This document shows positions 49,169 through 58,843 of a stretch of 64,000 bases of DNA, piece after piece. The stretch comes from Parafannyhessea umbonata (GTDB taxonomy: Bacteria; Actinomycetota; Coriobacteriia; Coriobacteriales; Atopobiaceae), in contig NZ_LT629759.1 of assembly GCF_900105025.1 (NCBI RefSeq), positions 806,001 to 870,000 on the forward strand, written 5' to 3'. The first letter of the stretch is position 1; the number at the start of each line of letters is the position of its first letter. The translations under genes and the position numbers were made by a program. Below the pieces are notes generated by a model that saw nothing but the letters and a program-made list of their open reading frames with translations, searched no databases and was not told where the DNA came from.

Positions 49169-49177
49169 TGATATTAT
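49169..49177 (+). promoter_or_regulatory. rpsO promoter (extended -10)
   Basis: TGA-TATTAT lies about 90 bases before the rpsO ATG. No good -35 is seen; CTGCGT at 49151 would give a spacer of 15. The leader is long enough for a structured S15-binding site, which I cannot define. Confidence 0.5.
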
Positions 49178-49266
49178 CAGTCAGTCCGTACCCCCTACTT
49201 GGTGGCTCGCCCAATGCCAGACGGCCAACCCAGTTCGGGGCGTATCTATGTGAAAGGGGTTTTACC

Positions 49267-49545
49267 ATGGCAGTAAGCAAGGAGCGCAAGGCCGAGCTCA
49301 TCAAGCAGTACGGCAAGGACGAGCACGACTCCGGTTCCGCGCAGGTGCAGGTCGCGCTTCTGACCGAGCGCATCAAGGGCCTGACCGAGCACGTCAAGTT
49401 CCACAAGCACGACCACCACACCCGTCGTGGCCTGCTGATGCTCGTTGGTCAGCGTCGTCGCCTCCTGTCCTACATCAAGAAGCAGGACATCGAGGAGTAC
49501 CGTCGCCTCATCAAGAGCCTCGGCATTCGCGACAACATCCAGTAA
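49267..49545 (+). CDS. rpsO: 30S ribosomal protein S15
   Basis: S15 binds the central domain of 16S rRNA early in assembly and contacts the 50S subunit. The 92-residue protein shows the family sequence with [45 protein letters not shown] and the tail [21 protein letters not shown] precedes the ATG. As in many bacteria it precedes pnp, here with a terminator hairpin between them. Confidence 0.97.
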   Translation: MAVSKERKAELIKQYGKDEHDSGSAQVQVALLTERIKGLTEHVKFHKHDHHTRRGLLMLVGQRRRLLSYIKKQDIEEYRRLIKSLGIRDNIQ

Positions 49546-49559
49546 CAAGGTGTTAAGAG

Positions 49560-49590
49560 GAGGGCGCCGGCATGGCGCTCTCTTTGTTTG
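49560..49590 (+). terminator. Terminator between rpsO and pnp
   Basis: GAGGGCGCC (49560-49568) pairs with GGCGCTCTC (49574-49582) with one wobble; TTTGTTTG follows. Some transcripts may read through into pnp. Confidence 0.75.
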
Positions 49591-49595
49591 TCGGC

Positions 49596-49617
49596 CCGCC
49601 TGCAAAGGGGCAGGCGG
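49596..49617 (+). promoter_or_regulatory. pnp leader hairpin
   Basis: CCGCCTGC (49596-49603) and GCAGGCGG (49610-49617) form a perfect 8-bp stem just before the pnp ribosome site. Its location fits a processing or autoregulatory hairpin, as known for pnp leaders in other bacteria. Confidence 0.5.
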
Positions 49618-49634
49618 AGATAAGAGGAAAAGTA

Positions 49635-51863
49635 ATGGCAAAGGTTACACACGAGTTCGACCTCTACGGAAAGCACTACAAGCTTGAGACGGGTGAGCTC
49701 GCAAAGCAGGCGACGGGAGAGTGCCTGGTTTCCTGCGGCGACTCCACCGTCAACGTGACGGTGGTCGTGTCGAAGGAGCGAAAGAACTACGACTTCTTCC
49801 CCCTGACCGTCGACTACATCGAGAAGATGTACGCCGTCGGCCGCATCCCCGGTGGCTACCTGAAGCGCGAGGCGCGTCCGAGCGAGAAGGCCACCCTCAC
49901 GGCCCGCATGATCGACCGCCCCATCCGCCCGTCCTTCCCCGACGGCTTTAGGAACGAGGTCCAGATCGTCGCGATGCCGCTCGTAGCGGACCAGGTGAAC
50001 TCCGTCGACACCATCTGCATCATGGGCGCCTCCGCGGCCCTCACCGTGGGCGGCGTGCCGTTCGAGGGTCCGCTTGCCGGCGTGCGCATCGGCCGCGACG
50101 TCGAGACCGGCGAGTTCCTCGTGAACCCGACGTACGAGGAGCGCGACAACTCCGATCTTGACCTCGAGCTCGGCGGATCTGCCACGTTCATCTCCATGCT
50201 CGAGGCGGGCGCCAAGGAGATCTCCGAGGAGGACATGCTCGCGGCCATGGCGTTTGGCCAGGAGGCCATCGCGGCGTTCTGCGAGGAGGAGAAGAAGTTC
50301 TTCCAGAAGTGCATCGAGGTCAACGGCCCGTTCCCGAAGCGCGAGTACGAGCTGGACGAGCCCATCCCCGAGGTGCACGAGCGTGTGTTCGCCCACTTCG
50401 ACGAGATGTCCGCCGCCCTGAAGGACGCCGACAAGCTCTCGCGCATGGACAAGGTCGAGGCCCTCAAGGAGTCGATCAAGGCCGAGTTCACCGAGGAAGA
50501 GCAGACCGAGTGGGACCGCGCGATCCCCGTCGAGCTGAAGAGCCTCGAGAAGCACGCCATGCGCAAGATGGTCGTAGAGACCGGCGAGCGCGTCGACGGC
50601 CGCACCGCGACCGAGGTACGTCCGCTCATGGTGAAGCCGAACTACCTGCCGCTGGTGCACGGCTCCGGCCTGTTCCAGCGCGGCCAGACACAGGTGCTCT
50701 CCGTCGCGACCCTCGGCATGCTCAACGAGTGGCAGCGCCTTGACACCATCGAGCCGGTTGACGGCAAGCGCTACATCCACCACTACAACTTCCCGCCGTT
50801 CTGCACCGGCGAGACCGGCCGCATGGGTTCGCCCAAGCGCCGCGAGATCGGCCACGGCAACCTGGCCGAGCGTGCGCTTCTCCCCGTGATTCCCTCCGAG
50901 GAGGAGTTCCCCTACACCATCCGCGTCGTGTCCGAGGTCATGGAGTCCAACGGCTCCAGCTCGATGGCGTCGACCTGCGGCTCCACCCTCGCCCTCATGG
51001 ACGCGGGCGTGCCCATCAAGCGTCCGGTCTCCGGCGTGGCCATGGGCCTCATCCAGGAGGAGGGCAAGACCGTCGTCCTGACCGACATCCAGGGCCTCGA
51101 GGACTTCCTCGGCGACATGGACTTCAAGGTCACCGGCACCACCAAGGGCATCACGGCCATGCAGATGGACAACAAGGCCACCGGCCTCACGCCTGAGATC
51201 CTGAAGCAGGCGCTTCAGCAGGCGCACGAGGGCCGCATGTTCATCCTCGACGCTATGCTCGAGCAGATCCCCGCGCCGCGCGAGCACACCAAGGAGACCG
51301 CGCCGCAGATCATCAGCCTCAGCATCCCGACGGACAAGATCCGCGACGTCATCGGCTCCGGCGGCAAGGTCATCCGTGGCATCCAGGACGACACAGGCGC
51401 CACGATCGACATCCAGGAGGACGGCTCCGTCTTCATCGCGGGCACGAACGGTGCCGGCGAGGAGGCCGCGGAGCGCATCAAGGCCATCGTGAAGGTTCCC
51501 GAGGTGGGCGAGGAGTACACCGGCCGCGTCGTGAACATCCAGCCGTTTGGCGCGTTCGTGGAGCTGCTGCCCGGCAAGGACGGCCTGCTGCACATCAGCC
51601 GCGTCGCGAAGGGCCGCGTCGACAAGGTCGAGGACGTGCTCAACGTTGGCGACGAGGTCAGGGTCAAGGTCATCGAGGTGGACGAGAAGGGCAAGATCAG
51701 CCTCGACCGCCTCGACAAGCCGGAGGCTCCCGCAGGCGCGGAGCGCAAGGGCTCCGAGCACAAGGGCGAGAAGCGCGAGGGTGAGCACCGTCGCCGCCGC
51801 CACGTGGGTGACAAGGGCGGAAGCGGCGAGCAGCGCCAGCCCAGGCGCCACCACGAGGGCTAG
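49635..51863 (+). CDS. pnp: Polyribonucleotide nucleotidyltransferase (PNPase)
   Basis: PNPase degrades RNA from the 3' end with phosphate and can add tails. The 742-residue protein has two RNase PH cores (SVNDxxP-type [11 protein letters not shown]; active-site [23 protein letters not shown]), then the KH domain with [11 protein letters not shown] and an S1 domain ([25 protein letters not shown]). It ends in a basic His/Arg-rich tail ([13 protein letters not shown]). The ATG at 49635 has AGAGGAAA; a 21-residue longer frame would include the hairpin. The trimer works in cytoplasmic mRNA decay with RNase J and RNase Y. Confidence 0.96.
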   Translation: MAKVTHEFDLYGKHYKLETGELAKQATGECLVSCGDSTVNVTVVVSKERKNYDFFPLTVDYIEKMYAVGRIPGGYLKREARPSEKATLTARMIDRPIRPSFPDGFRNEVQIVAMPLVADQVNSVDTICIMGASAALTVGGVPFEGPLAGVRIGRDVETGEFLVNPTYEERDNSDLDLELGGSATFISMLEAGAKEISEEDMLAAMAFGQEAIAAFCEEEKKFFQKCIEVNGPFPKREYELDEPIPEVHERVFAHFDEMSAALKDADKLSRMDKVEALKESIKAEFTEEEQTEWDRAIPVELKSLEKHAMRKMVVETGERVDGRTATEVRPLMVKPNYLPLVHGSGLFQRGQTQVLSVATLGMLNEWQRLDTIEPVDGKRYIHHYNFPPFCTGETGRMGSPKRREIGHGNLAERALLPVIPSEEEFPYTIRVVSEVMESNGSSSMASTCGSTLALMDAGVPIKRPVSGVAMGLIQEEGKTVVLTDIQGLEDFLGDMDFKVTGTTKGITAMQMDNKATGLTPEILKQALQQAHEGRMFILDAMLEQIPAPREHTKETAPQIISLSIPTDKIRDVIGSGGKVIRGIQDDTGATIDIQEDGSVFIAGTNGAGEEAAERIKAIVKVPEVGEEYTGRVVNIQPFGAFVELLPGKDGLLHISRVAKGRVDKVEDVLNVGDEVRVKVIEVDEKGKISLDRLDKPEAPAGAERKGSEHKGEKREGEHRRRRHVGDKGGSGEQRQPRRHHEG

Positions 51864-51891
51864 GCCCGACGAGAGGCACTACGCATGAAGC

Positions 51892-51930
51892 GAGCGGGGA
51901 GTTCCCACCGGGGACTCCCCGCTCTTCTCG
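51892..51930 (+). terminator. Terminator of pnp
   Basis: GAGCGGGGAGT (51892-51902) pairs perfectly with ACTCCCCGCTC (51914-51924); TTCTCGT follows. Confidence 0.75.
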
Positions 51931-52020
51931 TATGGAAAGACTGAATAGTCACGTTGTGGACAGAGGGCGCTTGTGTTTTCGAATCCACACCTGCATCACT
52001 AAAGATATGGGCGGGCACAC

Positions 52021-52026
52021 TACAAT
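52021..52026 (+). promoter_or_regulatory. Candidate -10 for the rnj-ftsK unit
   Basis: TACAAT in the spacer before rnj, about 80 bases before the start. No convincing -35 is at the right distance. Confidence 0.35.
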
Positions 52027-52108
52027 AGTTGTTTGCGAAATGTCCGACAGCACGATGCTGCCGAAAAGATATTTGAGATACAAACCTGTCGAAAGGAAAA
52101 ACCTGACA

Positions 52109-53773
52109 ATGGCGAAAAAGCAGACGCCGCTGAGGATCATCCCGCTGGGAGGTCTCGACGGCATTGGTAAGAACATGACCGCATTCGAGTACGGCAACGA
52201 CATGGTGCTCGTGGACGCGGGCCTGATGTTCCCCGACGACGAGCAGCCCGGCATCGACCTGGTGCTGCCCGACTACTCCTACGTGCTCGAGAACGAGGAG
52301 AAGCTCCGCGGCATCATCATCACGCACGGCCACGAGGACCACACGGGCGCGCTGCCGTACCTGCTGATGGACCTGGGACGCAAGGTGCCCATCTACTCGT
52401 CCAAGCTCACGCTGGGCATGATCGAGGCGAAGCTGCAGGAGTTCAAGCTGAACTCGCCCAAGTTCCGCGAGGTCAAGAACGGAACCCACATCAACCTGGG
52501 CGTCTTCAGCATCGACTTCTTCAGCATGACACACTCTATCCCGGCGGCGCTCGGCGTGTACATGAGGACGCCGGCGGGGTCCGTGCTCCACACGGGCGAC
52601 TTCAAGCTGGACCAGACGCCCATCGATGGCGTCACGCCCAACTACCAGGCGATCTGCAGGTACGGAACGCTGGGCATCGACCTTCTGATGTCAGACTCCA
52701 CCAACGCGACGAGGCCGGGCTTCACCCAGTCCGAGGCCGCGGTGGGTCCGCAGCTGCGCCACATCATCAAGAACGCGACGGGCAGGGTGTTCGTGGCGTC
52801 GTTCTCCAGCCACATCCACAGGCTCCAGCAGGTGTGCGACGCCGCTACGGCCGTTGGCCGCAAGGTGGTCGTGACCGGCCGCTCCATGGTTAACAACACG
52901 AAGATCGCGCGCGAGCTGGGCTACCTCAAGATCTCGCAGGAGGACATAATCGACGCGTACGACGTGAAGGACATTCCGGACGACAAGATCGTCGTGCTGT
53001 GCACCGGCAGCCAGGGCGAGCCCCTGAGCGCGCTTGGCCGCATGGCCGCAGGCGAGCACAAGTCGTTCACCATCACGTCCGACGACACCGTCATCATCAG
53101 CGCGACGCCCGTCCCCGGAAACGAGAAGAGCGTCCAGTCCATCATCAACTCGCTCTCCAAGATCGGCTGCACCGTGTACGACAGGTCCAACACCCTGGTG
53201 CACGTGTCCGGGCACGCGAGCCAGGAGGAGCTCAAGCTCATGCTCGCGATGACGAAGCCGCGCAACTTCATGCCGGTCCATGGCGAGGCCGTCCACCTGC
53301 GCGCCCACGCAAAGCTGGGCCTGAAGATGGGCATCAAGCCGGACCACATCTTCATCGCGGACAACGGCGACACGCTCGAGATGCGCAACGGCAAGGTCTC
53401 GTGGGGCGATCCGGTGGAGTCCGGCGTCGTGTACGTGGACGGCCTCTCCATCACGGACGCGGACCCCATCGTGTTCCGCGACCGCCAGAAGCTCGCGAGC
53501 GACGGCATCGTGACGTGCGTCGTCACGTTCGCGCCGCGCAGCAAGAAGGTGGGCGACGTCGAGATCGCGTGCAGGGGCGTGTCGTTCAGTAGCGACGAGC
53601 AGCTCATCTCCGAGGCGCAGGACGTCGTGCGCGAGCACGTCTCCGTGACGGCTGGCAAGGACGGCACGAGCGTCGACATGCTCAGGAAGAACGCCCGCAA
53701 CAGCCTCTCCAACTTCCTCTGGAGCAAGACCCACACGCGACCCATGGTCATCCCGGTCGTGATGGAGGTTTAG
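52109..53773 (+). CDS. rnj: Ribonuclease J
   Basis: RNase J is a metallo-beta-lactamase-fold enzyme with 5'-to-3' exonuclease and endonuclease activity. The 554-residue protein has the metal motif HGHEDH at residues 73-78 (with TGALPYL), a HTGDFKLD segment, the beta-CASP domain with SSHIHRLQQV and GSQGEPLSALGR, and the C-terminal dimer domain. GAAAGGAAAA precedes the ATG at 52109. A longer frame from 51932 lacks support. ftsK starts at the base after its stop, so the two genes are co-transcribed. Confidence 0.95.
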   Translation: MAKKQTPLRIIPLGGLDGIGKNMTAFEYGNDMVLVDAGLMFPDDEQPGIDLVLPDYSYVLENEEKLRGIIITHGHEDHTGALPYLLMDLGRKVPIYSSKLTLGMIEAKLQEFKLNSPKFREVKNGTHINLGVFSIDFFSMTHSIPAALGVYMRTPAGSVLHTGDFKLDQTPIDGVTPNYQAICRYGTLGIDLLMSDSTNATRPGFTQSEAAVGPQLRHIIKNATGRVFVASFSSHIHRLQQVCDAATAVGRKVVVTGRSMVNNTKIARELGYLKISQEDIIDAYDVKDIPDDKIVVLCTGSQGEPLSALGRMAAGEHKSFTITSDDTVIISATPVPGNEKSVQSIINSLSKIGCTVYDRSNTLVHVSGHASQEELKLMLAMTKPRNFMPVHGEAVHLRAHAKLGLKMGIKPDHIFIADNGDTLEMRNGKVSWGDPVESGVVYVDGLSITDADPIVFRDRQKLASDGIVTCVVTFAPRSKKVGDVEIACRGVSFSSDEQLISEAQDVVREHVSVTAGKDGTSVDMLRKNARNSLSNFLWSKTHTRPMVIPVVMEV

Positions 53774-56515
53774 ATGCCCTCTAAACGCAGCTCAAACGCA
53801 CAACAGAAGAGAAGGTCGAAGGGCTCGGGCTCGGCTGGGCGCGGCAGGGCACAGCGCGAGTCCCTGGCGCCGGCGCGCGGCACGGCGGCGAACGACATCC
53901 TCGGCGTGGCGCTCATCGTCGTGTCCGTCGTCATGTTCCTCTCGCTCGTGACACCCACGAGCGCGCCCGTCACGCACGCCTTGGGCGAGTTTCTGACCCT
54001 GTGCTTCGGCATGGGGGCGTTCCTGTGCCCCGTGGCGCTCATCGTGTTCTCGTCCACGTTCTTCGTGGAGCGCGAGGGCTCCGCTGGCACGCGCGTGGCC
54101 GTGGGCCTCGCGCTCGTGGTCGCGGCGATCCTGGGCATCCTGAGCATCAACGTGCCCGGGGCCGAGGCAAACCCCGACGCCGTGCTCGTGGCGCAGGTCG
54201 CGGCGACGCGCGGAGGCTACGTTGGCGGCGCCATAGCGTGGTGCCTGTTGAAGTCCGTGGGCATGACGGTGGGCAACGTCGTGCTCGTGGGTGTGATAGC
54301 GGCCGGCGCGATCGTGTGCGGGTTCTCGCTCTCTGGGGCCGTGCAGAGGCTGCGCGAGCGCTACCAGGCGTTCGAGGCACGTCACGAGGCGGCGCGCCAG
54401 CAGCGCATGGCGGGCCAGGCCAGTGCGTACGACGCCTATGACGAGACGCTCGACATGGCGCAGGACGCGTTTGCCGGAGAGGCCGACGCGGGCATGGCGC
54501 CCATCGCGGAACGCCGCACGACGGTATTCAGGCGAAACCAGACCGGCGCGGAGGATGGCGCGAAGGCCGCGGACGACGAGCCGGAACAGAAGACGACCGT
54601 GCTTGCCAGCGCGAAGACCAAGATTTTGGAGCGCAAGCGCAAGAAGCACCCGCCCATCGACGAGGACGAGGCCGTACCGGCAGGCGACGTGGCCGCAGGC
54701 GCCGTGGATGGCGCGAGCGCCACTGCGTCCGCGGGCGTCGCCGCGACGCCTGTCGTGACGGCGCCGCTGCCGGTGGTGCCGGGCGCGAAGGCCGCTGCAC
54801 AGCCGGCCGTGCCGGACTTCCTGCGCGACGCGAAGGGCACGGGCATAGGCCGCCAGGGCTCCTCTGACAGCGCGCGCAAGGCGCCGGGCGAGAAGAGCCG
54901 GGCGTCCCGGCCGAGGAAGGCCGCCGCTACGAAGGCGGCGTCCGTGCAGACGGCCATGCCCATCGTGCCGGAGGGCGAGTCCTTCTCGCCCAAGGGCGCC
55001 GTGGCTGCGGCACCAAAGGGCGTGAAGCGCCCCGGCGACGGCGTCGAGGACTACGAGCTGCCGCCGTTCTCCATGCTCAGCTCCAACCCCAACAGCGCGA
55101 ACTCCGCTTCGAGCAAGGAGGAGCTGGACGAGACGAAGGAGCGCCTGCAGGGGACGCTGCACGAGTTTGGGCTCTCGAGCCGCGTCGTGGACTACGTGAG
55201 CGGCCCGCTCGTCACGACGTTCCGCATCGAGATGGGCGAGGGCGAGCGCGTCAGCAAGATCAAGAACCTGGAGGACGACATCGCCCTCACGCTCGCGGCC
55301 GAGAAGGTGCGCATCTTCGCGCCGATTCGCGGCACCTCGTACGTGGGCATCGAGATCCCGAACAGCCGCCGCGCAAACGTGCACCTGGGTGATGTGCTGC
55401 CGTACGCAACGGGCGGCCCGCTTGAGGTGGCCATCGGCCGCGACTCCGCCGGAAAGCCCGTCGTGGCGGACATCGCGAAGATGCCGCACATGCTGGTGGC
55501 CGGCACCACGGGCTCGGGCAAGTCCGTCATGATCAACTCCATGGTGATGTCGCTTTTGATGCGCTCCACCCCCAAGCAGGTGAGGCTCATCATGATCGAC
55601 CCAAAGCGCGTGGAGTTCAGCTGCTACAACGGGCTGCCCCACCTGTACGTGCCCGTCGTGACGGACCCCCGCCAGGCGGCGAGCGCGCTGCAGTGGGCCG
55701 TGAGCGAGATGGAGCGCCGCCTGAAGGTGTTCGAGCGCGCCGGCGCCAGGAACATCAAGGTGTACAACCAGATGTGCACGACGGGCAAGCTGTCAGAGAT
55801 GGACAACCCGCCGGAGCCCATGCCGTACATCGTCGTGGTGATCGACGAGCTGTCCGACCTCATGATGACGGCCGGAAAGGACGTCGAGGCGTCCATCGTG
55901 CGCATCGCGCAGCTTGCGCGCGCCGCGGGCATCCACCTGGTCATCGCGACGCAGCGACCGTCCGCAAACGTCGTGACGGGCCTCATCAAGTCGAACATCG
56001 ACAGCCGCGTCGCGCTGAAGGTGTCATCCGGCATCGACTCGCGCGTCATTCTGGACGAGACGGGCGCGGAGCGCCTGCTTGGCAACGGCGACATGCTGTT
56101 CAAGGACCGTGGGCTCGCGCCGCGAAGGGTGCTGGGCTGCTACACCTCCGACGACGAGATCGAGTCCGTGGTGAGCTTCATACGCGACCAGGCGGAGCCC
56201 GACTATCACAACGAGATTCTCTCGCAGGTGGTGCCGGGCCAGCCGAGCGCGGGTGGAGGCTCGGACGTCGCGGAGGACGACGACCCGCTCGTGTGGGAGG
56301 CCGCTCAGATTGTTGTGGACTCTCAGCTGGGTTCGACCTCCGGGCTGCAGCGGCGGCTCAAGGTGGGCTACGCTAGGGCCGGCAGGATCATGGACATGCT
56401 CGAGGCGAAGGGGGTCGTGGGACCGCCGGAGGGCTCGAAGCCGCGCGAGGTGCTGCTGGACAAGGACGGGCTTGAGGAGCTCAGGGCCGCCGAGGCAAAG
56501 TACAGGGAGGTGTAG
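53774..56515 (+). CDS. ftsK: DNA translocase FtsK/SpoIIIE family
   Basis: FtsK pumps chromosomal DNA through the septum and helps dimer resolution. The 913-residue protein starts with a basic leader and then four membrane spans (up to about residue 190). A long Ala-rich, poorly conserved linker lies at about 220-430. The motor domain has Walker A GTTGSGKS (577-584) and Walker B IVVVIDELSDLMM. A C-terminal winged-helix gamma domain recognises KOPS-type sequences. ATG 53774 directly follows the rnj stop. The rodZ-like gene begins three bases after it. Confidence 0.94.
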   Translation: MPSKRSSNAQQKRRSKGSGSAGRGRAQRESLAPARGTAANDILGVALIVVSVVMFLSLVTPTSAPVTHALGEFLTLCFGMGAFLCPVALIVFSSTFFVEREGSAGTRVAVGLALVVAAILGILSINVPGAEANPDAVLVAQVAATRGGYVGGAIAWCLLKSVGMTVGNVVLVGVIAAGAIVCGFSLSGAVQRLRERYQAFEARHEAARQQRMAGQASAYDAYDETLDMAQDAFAGEADAGMAPIAERRTTVFRRNQTGAEDGAKAADDEPEQKTTVLASAKTKILERKRKKHPPIDEDEAVPAGDVAAGAVDGASATASAGVAATPVVTAPLPVVPGAKAAAQPAVPDFLRDAKGTGIGRQGSSDSARKAPGEKSRASRPRKAAATKAASVQTAMPIVPEGESFSPKGAVAAAPKGVKRPGDGVEDYELPPFSMLSSNPNSANSASSKEELDETKERLQGTLHEFGLSSRVVDYVSGPLVTTFRIEMGEGERVSKIKNLEDDIALTLAAEKVRIFAPIRGTSYVGIEIPNSRRANVHLGDVLPYATGGPLEVAIGRDSAGKPVVADIAKMPHMLVAGTTGSGKSVMINSMVMSLLMRSTPKQVRLIMIDPKRVEFSCYNGLPHLYVPVVTDPRQAASALQWAVSEMERRLKVFERAGARNIKVYNQMCTTGKLSEMDNPPEPMPYIVVVIDELSDLMMTAGKDVEASIVRIAQLARAAGIHLVIATQRPSANVVTGLIKSNIDSRVALKVSSGIDSRVILDETGAERLLGNGDMLFKDRGLAPRRVLGCYTSDDEIESVVSFIRDQAEPDYHNEILSQVVPGQPSAGGGSDVAEDDDPLVWEAAQIVVDSQLGSTSGLQRRLKVGYARAGRIMDMLEAKGVVGPPEGSKPREVLLDKDGLEELRAAEAKYREV

Positions 56516-56518
56516 CGC

Positions 56519-58276
56519 ATGGCACGTCCACGCTTTAGCGAGATGCTCGTCAACAGGAGGCGCCAGCTCGGCCTTTCGGTCAAGCAGGCCTCGAGCGTGC
56601 TGCGCCTCAAGGAGGAGGTGCTCATCGCCTTCGAGGAGGGCGACTTCGAGGCGATGCCCAAGAGCGGCTACGCGCAGGGCATGCTGTCCTCCTACGCACG
56701 CTACCTCGGCATGAACAGCCGCGAGGTCATCAACCAGTTCACGAGTGACCTGCGCGAGTGGGAACGCCAGGCCGCGAGCGGCAGGGCGAGAAGGACGCGG
56801 GCCTCCAGGCGCGACGAGCCCGTGTACGAGCTTCCCGGCGACGTCGCGAGCCGCCGCGCGAACTACCAGGGCTCGAAGGGCCTGCTTCCCACGTCCGGCG
56901 GCTTTGCGGGCGACCTCACCACCTACTCGACCGTGTCGAGCCCCCGTCCGAAGAACTCGCGCCCGAGCCCGCTGGTGAACTATCGCCAGAGCATGCAGCG
57001 CTCGGCGGATGGCGCCGGCTATGGACAGGGCTACCAGCAGGGAGGCTACGGGCAGCCCGATGACGGCTACGGTCGTGCGAACGGCTATGCCGCCGGCGCG
57101 CCGCAGGGCGGCTACGGCCGCGGCTACGACGAGGACAGGCGCTACACGGGCCGAGACGTCCCCGCGCGCAGCGGCAGGCGCCGCACCCAGCAGCAGGGCA
57201 GGTACCGCCGCCAGCCCGACGAGTACGGAAACGCCGCCCGCTACACGGGCCGCGAGGGCAGGGCTGAGCGTGCGGCGCGCGACAGCGTCATGACGCAGGA
57301 CGTTTCAGGCCAGTACGTAGACGACCTCCGCTACGACGACGCGCGCCCGTACGAGGCGGCGTCGACCCGCTCCGGCCGCCAGTCGTCGCGCAACATCGCG
57401 AACATGCAGCGCCCCAACGTGCGCCGCCGGCCGCCGCAGCGCGGACGCGGCTCCCGCCAGCAGCGCGACAGCCGGCGCCGGGCCCCACGGCACGGAGGCG
57501 TCCTCGGCGTCGTGGAGGCGTTCTTCTCGGATGGTCGCCGCGCGGCGGCGTTTGCGCTCGTCGTCGCGGCCCTCATCATCACGGTCGTCATCATATCGTC
57601 CGTGAGCTCGTGCGTCAGGAACCAGGGCACCACGACCGAGAAGACCGTGGCCGTCTCGACCTCGAGCTCCTCGGAGAGCAAGAAGAAGAGCTCCTCGAAG
57701 ACGTCGACCGAGAAGAAGGAGGCGGAGGAGGCTGCTGCCGCCGCTGCCGCCGAGAAGAAGGCGAAGGCCGAGAAGGAGGCCAACACCGAGACGAAGGTCA
57801 CGGTGTCCGTGGCCGACGGCGAGGTCTCGTGGGTCGAGATCGAGGTGGACGGCAAGAGCGACGTGGCCGAACAGGTGACCGGACCGTGGAAGAAGACGTA
57901 CACGGTGACGGACTCCATCACCATCCAGGTGAGCAACCCAACGGCCGTCTCCGTCAAGAAGAACGGGAAGAAGCAGAAGTTCGACTCGAAGACCGCGGGC
58001 GTTGGGTCGATCACGATCCAGGGCACGAAGGTCACCAAGACGGACGACAGCTCGAGCTCGGGAGACGAGACGTCCGCGGACGGCCAGACGACGGACTCGA
58101 CAACGGGGACGACGGATGGGGCGTCTGGGAACGGGCAGTCGACGGACACGGCAAACGGTACAACCACGGACGCAGGGACGATGTCCACCCAGACGAACGG
58201 CGGCACGACGGGCGGGACGACCGGAACCGTAACAAGCCAGACGGGGCAGACGGGCCAGACGACGGACAACGAATAA
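56519..58276 (+). CDS. RodZ-like helix-turn-helix membrane protein with Gly/Tyr-rich segment
   Basis: The 585-residue protein starts with an HTH_25 domain of the RodZ type (about residues 8-75: SVKQASSVLRLKEEVLIAFEEGDFEA). A long disordered cytoplasmic part follows with seven GY pairs near residues 166-204 and Arg/Gln-rich repeats beyond. One membrane span lies at about 341-362. A Ser/Lys/Ala-rich linker, a DUF4115-like beta domain (TKVTVSVADGEVSWVEIEVDG), and a Thr/Gly/Ser-rich tail with TGQTGQTTDNE complete the extracellular half. RodZ links cell-shape machinery to the membrane. It is three bases after ftsK, as in many Actinobacteria and Firmicutes. Confidence 0.85.
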   Translation: MARPRFSEMLVNRRRQLGLSVKQASSVLRLKEEVLIAFEEGDFEAMPKSGYAQGMLSSYARYLGMNSREVINQFTSDLREWERQAASGRARRTRASRRDEPVYELPGDVASRRANYQGSKGLLPTSGGFAGDLTTYSTVSSPRPKNSRPSPLVNYRQSMQRSADGAGYGQGYQQGGYGQPDDGYGRANGYAAGAPQGGYGRGYDEDRRYTGRDVPARSGRRRTQQQGRYRRQPDEYGNAARYTGREGRAERAARDSVMTQDVSGQYVDDLRYDDARPYEAASTRSGRQSSRNIANMQRPNVRRRPPQRGRGSRQQRDSRRRAPRHGGVLGVVEAFFSDGRRAAAFALVVAALIITVVIISSVSSCVRNQGTTTEKTVAVSTSSSSESKKKSSSKTSTEKKEAEEAAAAAAAEKKAKAEKEANTETKVTVSVADGEVSWVEIEVDGKSDVAEQVTGPWKKTYTVTDSITIQVSNPTAVSVKKNGKKQKFDSKTAGVGSITIQGTKVTKTDDSSSSGDETSADGQTTDSTTGTTDGASGNGQSTDTANGTTTDAGTMSTQTNGGTTGGTTGTVTSQTGQTGQTTDNE

Positions 58277-58291
58277 CTTTAGTTTTGCCAA

Positions 58292-58326
58292 GCGGGCGGG
58301 CCGCGAAGCCGCGGCTTTCTGCCCGT
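58292..58326 (+). terminator. Hairpin between the rodZ-like gene and yajQ
   Basis: GCCGCG (58300-58305) pairs with CGCGGC (58310-58315) and is followed by TTTCT; outer bases CGGGC and GCCCG can also pair. It is probably a weak terminator. Confidence 0.5.
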
Positions 58327-58345
58327 GCCAGAAGGGAGATGAGGC

Positions 58346-58843
58346 ATGGCGAAGGAATCAAGCTTCGACGTGGTGTCGAGCGTTGACATGCAAGAGGTGG
58401 ACAACGCGTACCAGCAGGCGGCGCGCGAGCTCACGCAGCGCTACGACCTCAAGCAGAGCAACGCCACGATCGAGTTCTCGCGCAAGGACGAGACGTTCAC
58501 CGTCACGGCGCCGTCGGAGTTCGTGGCGGGGCAGGTCGCGGACGTGCTGAACGGCAAGCTCGTGAAGCGAGGCATCGAGCTGGGCGCCCTCAAGTGGGGC
58601 GAGCTCGAGCCTGCGACGGGTGCCGCCGTCAGGCGCCGCGCACAGCTCGTGCAGGGAATCGACAAGGATACCGCAAAGAGGATCTCGAAGGACATTCGGG
58701 ACCTCAAGCTCAAGTGCAAGGCAACGGTCGAGGGTGACAAGCTCCGTGTGAGCTCCGCCTCGCGCGACACCCTACAGCAGGTCATTGCCGCTCTAAAGGA
58801 AAGGGACTATGGACAGCCTCTCCAGTTCAACAACTACCGCTAG
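58346..58843 (+). CDS. yajQ: YajQ-family nucleotide-binding protein
   Basis: The 165-residue protein belongs to the YajQ (UPF0234) family: small proteins that bind nucleic acid or, in some species, cyclic di-GMP. The ends are typical: SSFDVVSSVDMQEVDNAYQQA at the N-terminus and DYGQPLQFNNYR at the C-terminus. The duplicated RRM-like fold is indicated by KQSNATIEFSRKDETFTV and LKCKATVEGDKLRVSS. Its cellular role here is unknown. The last 35 bases overlap rimO. Confidence 0.9.
   Translation: MAKESSFDVVSSVDMQEVDNAYQQAARELTQRYDLKQSNATIEFSRKDETFTVTAPSEFVAGQVADVLNGKLVKRGIELGALKWGELEPATGAAVRRRAQLVQGIDKDTAKRISKDIRDLKLKCKATVEGDKLRVSSASRDTLQQVIAALKERDYGQPLQFNNYR

Noticed and set aside
54640-55060. A separate gene inside the poorly conserved middle of ftsK
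   Set aside because: The frame continues without break from the membrane part to the motor, and long Ala/Pro-rich linkers are normal in FtsK.
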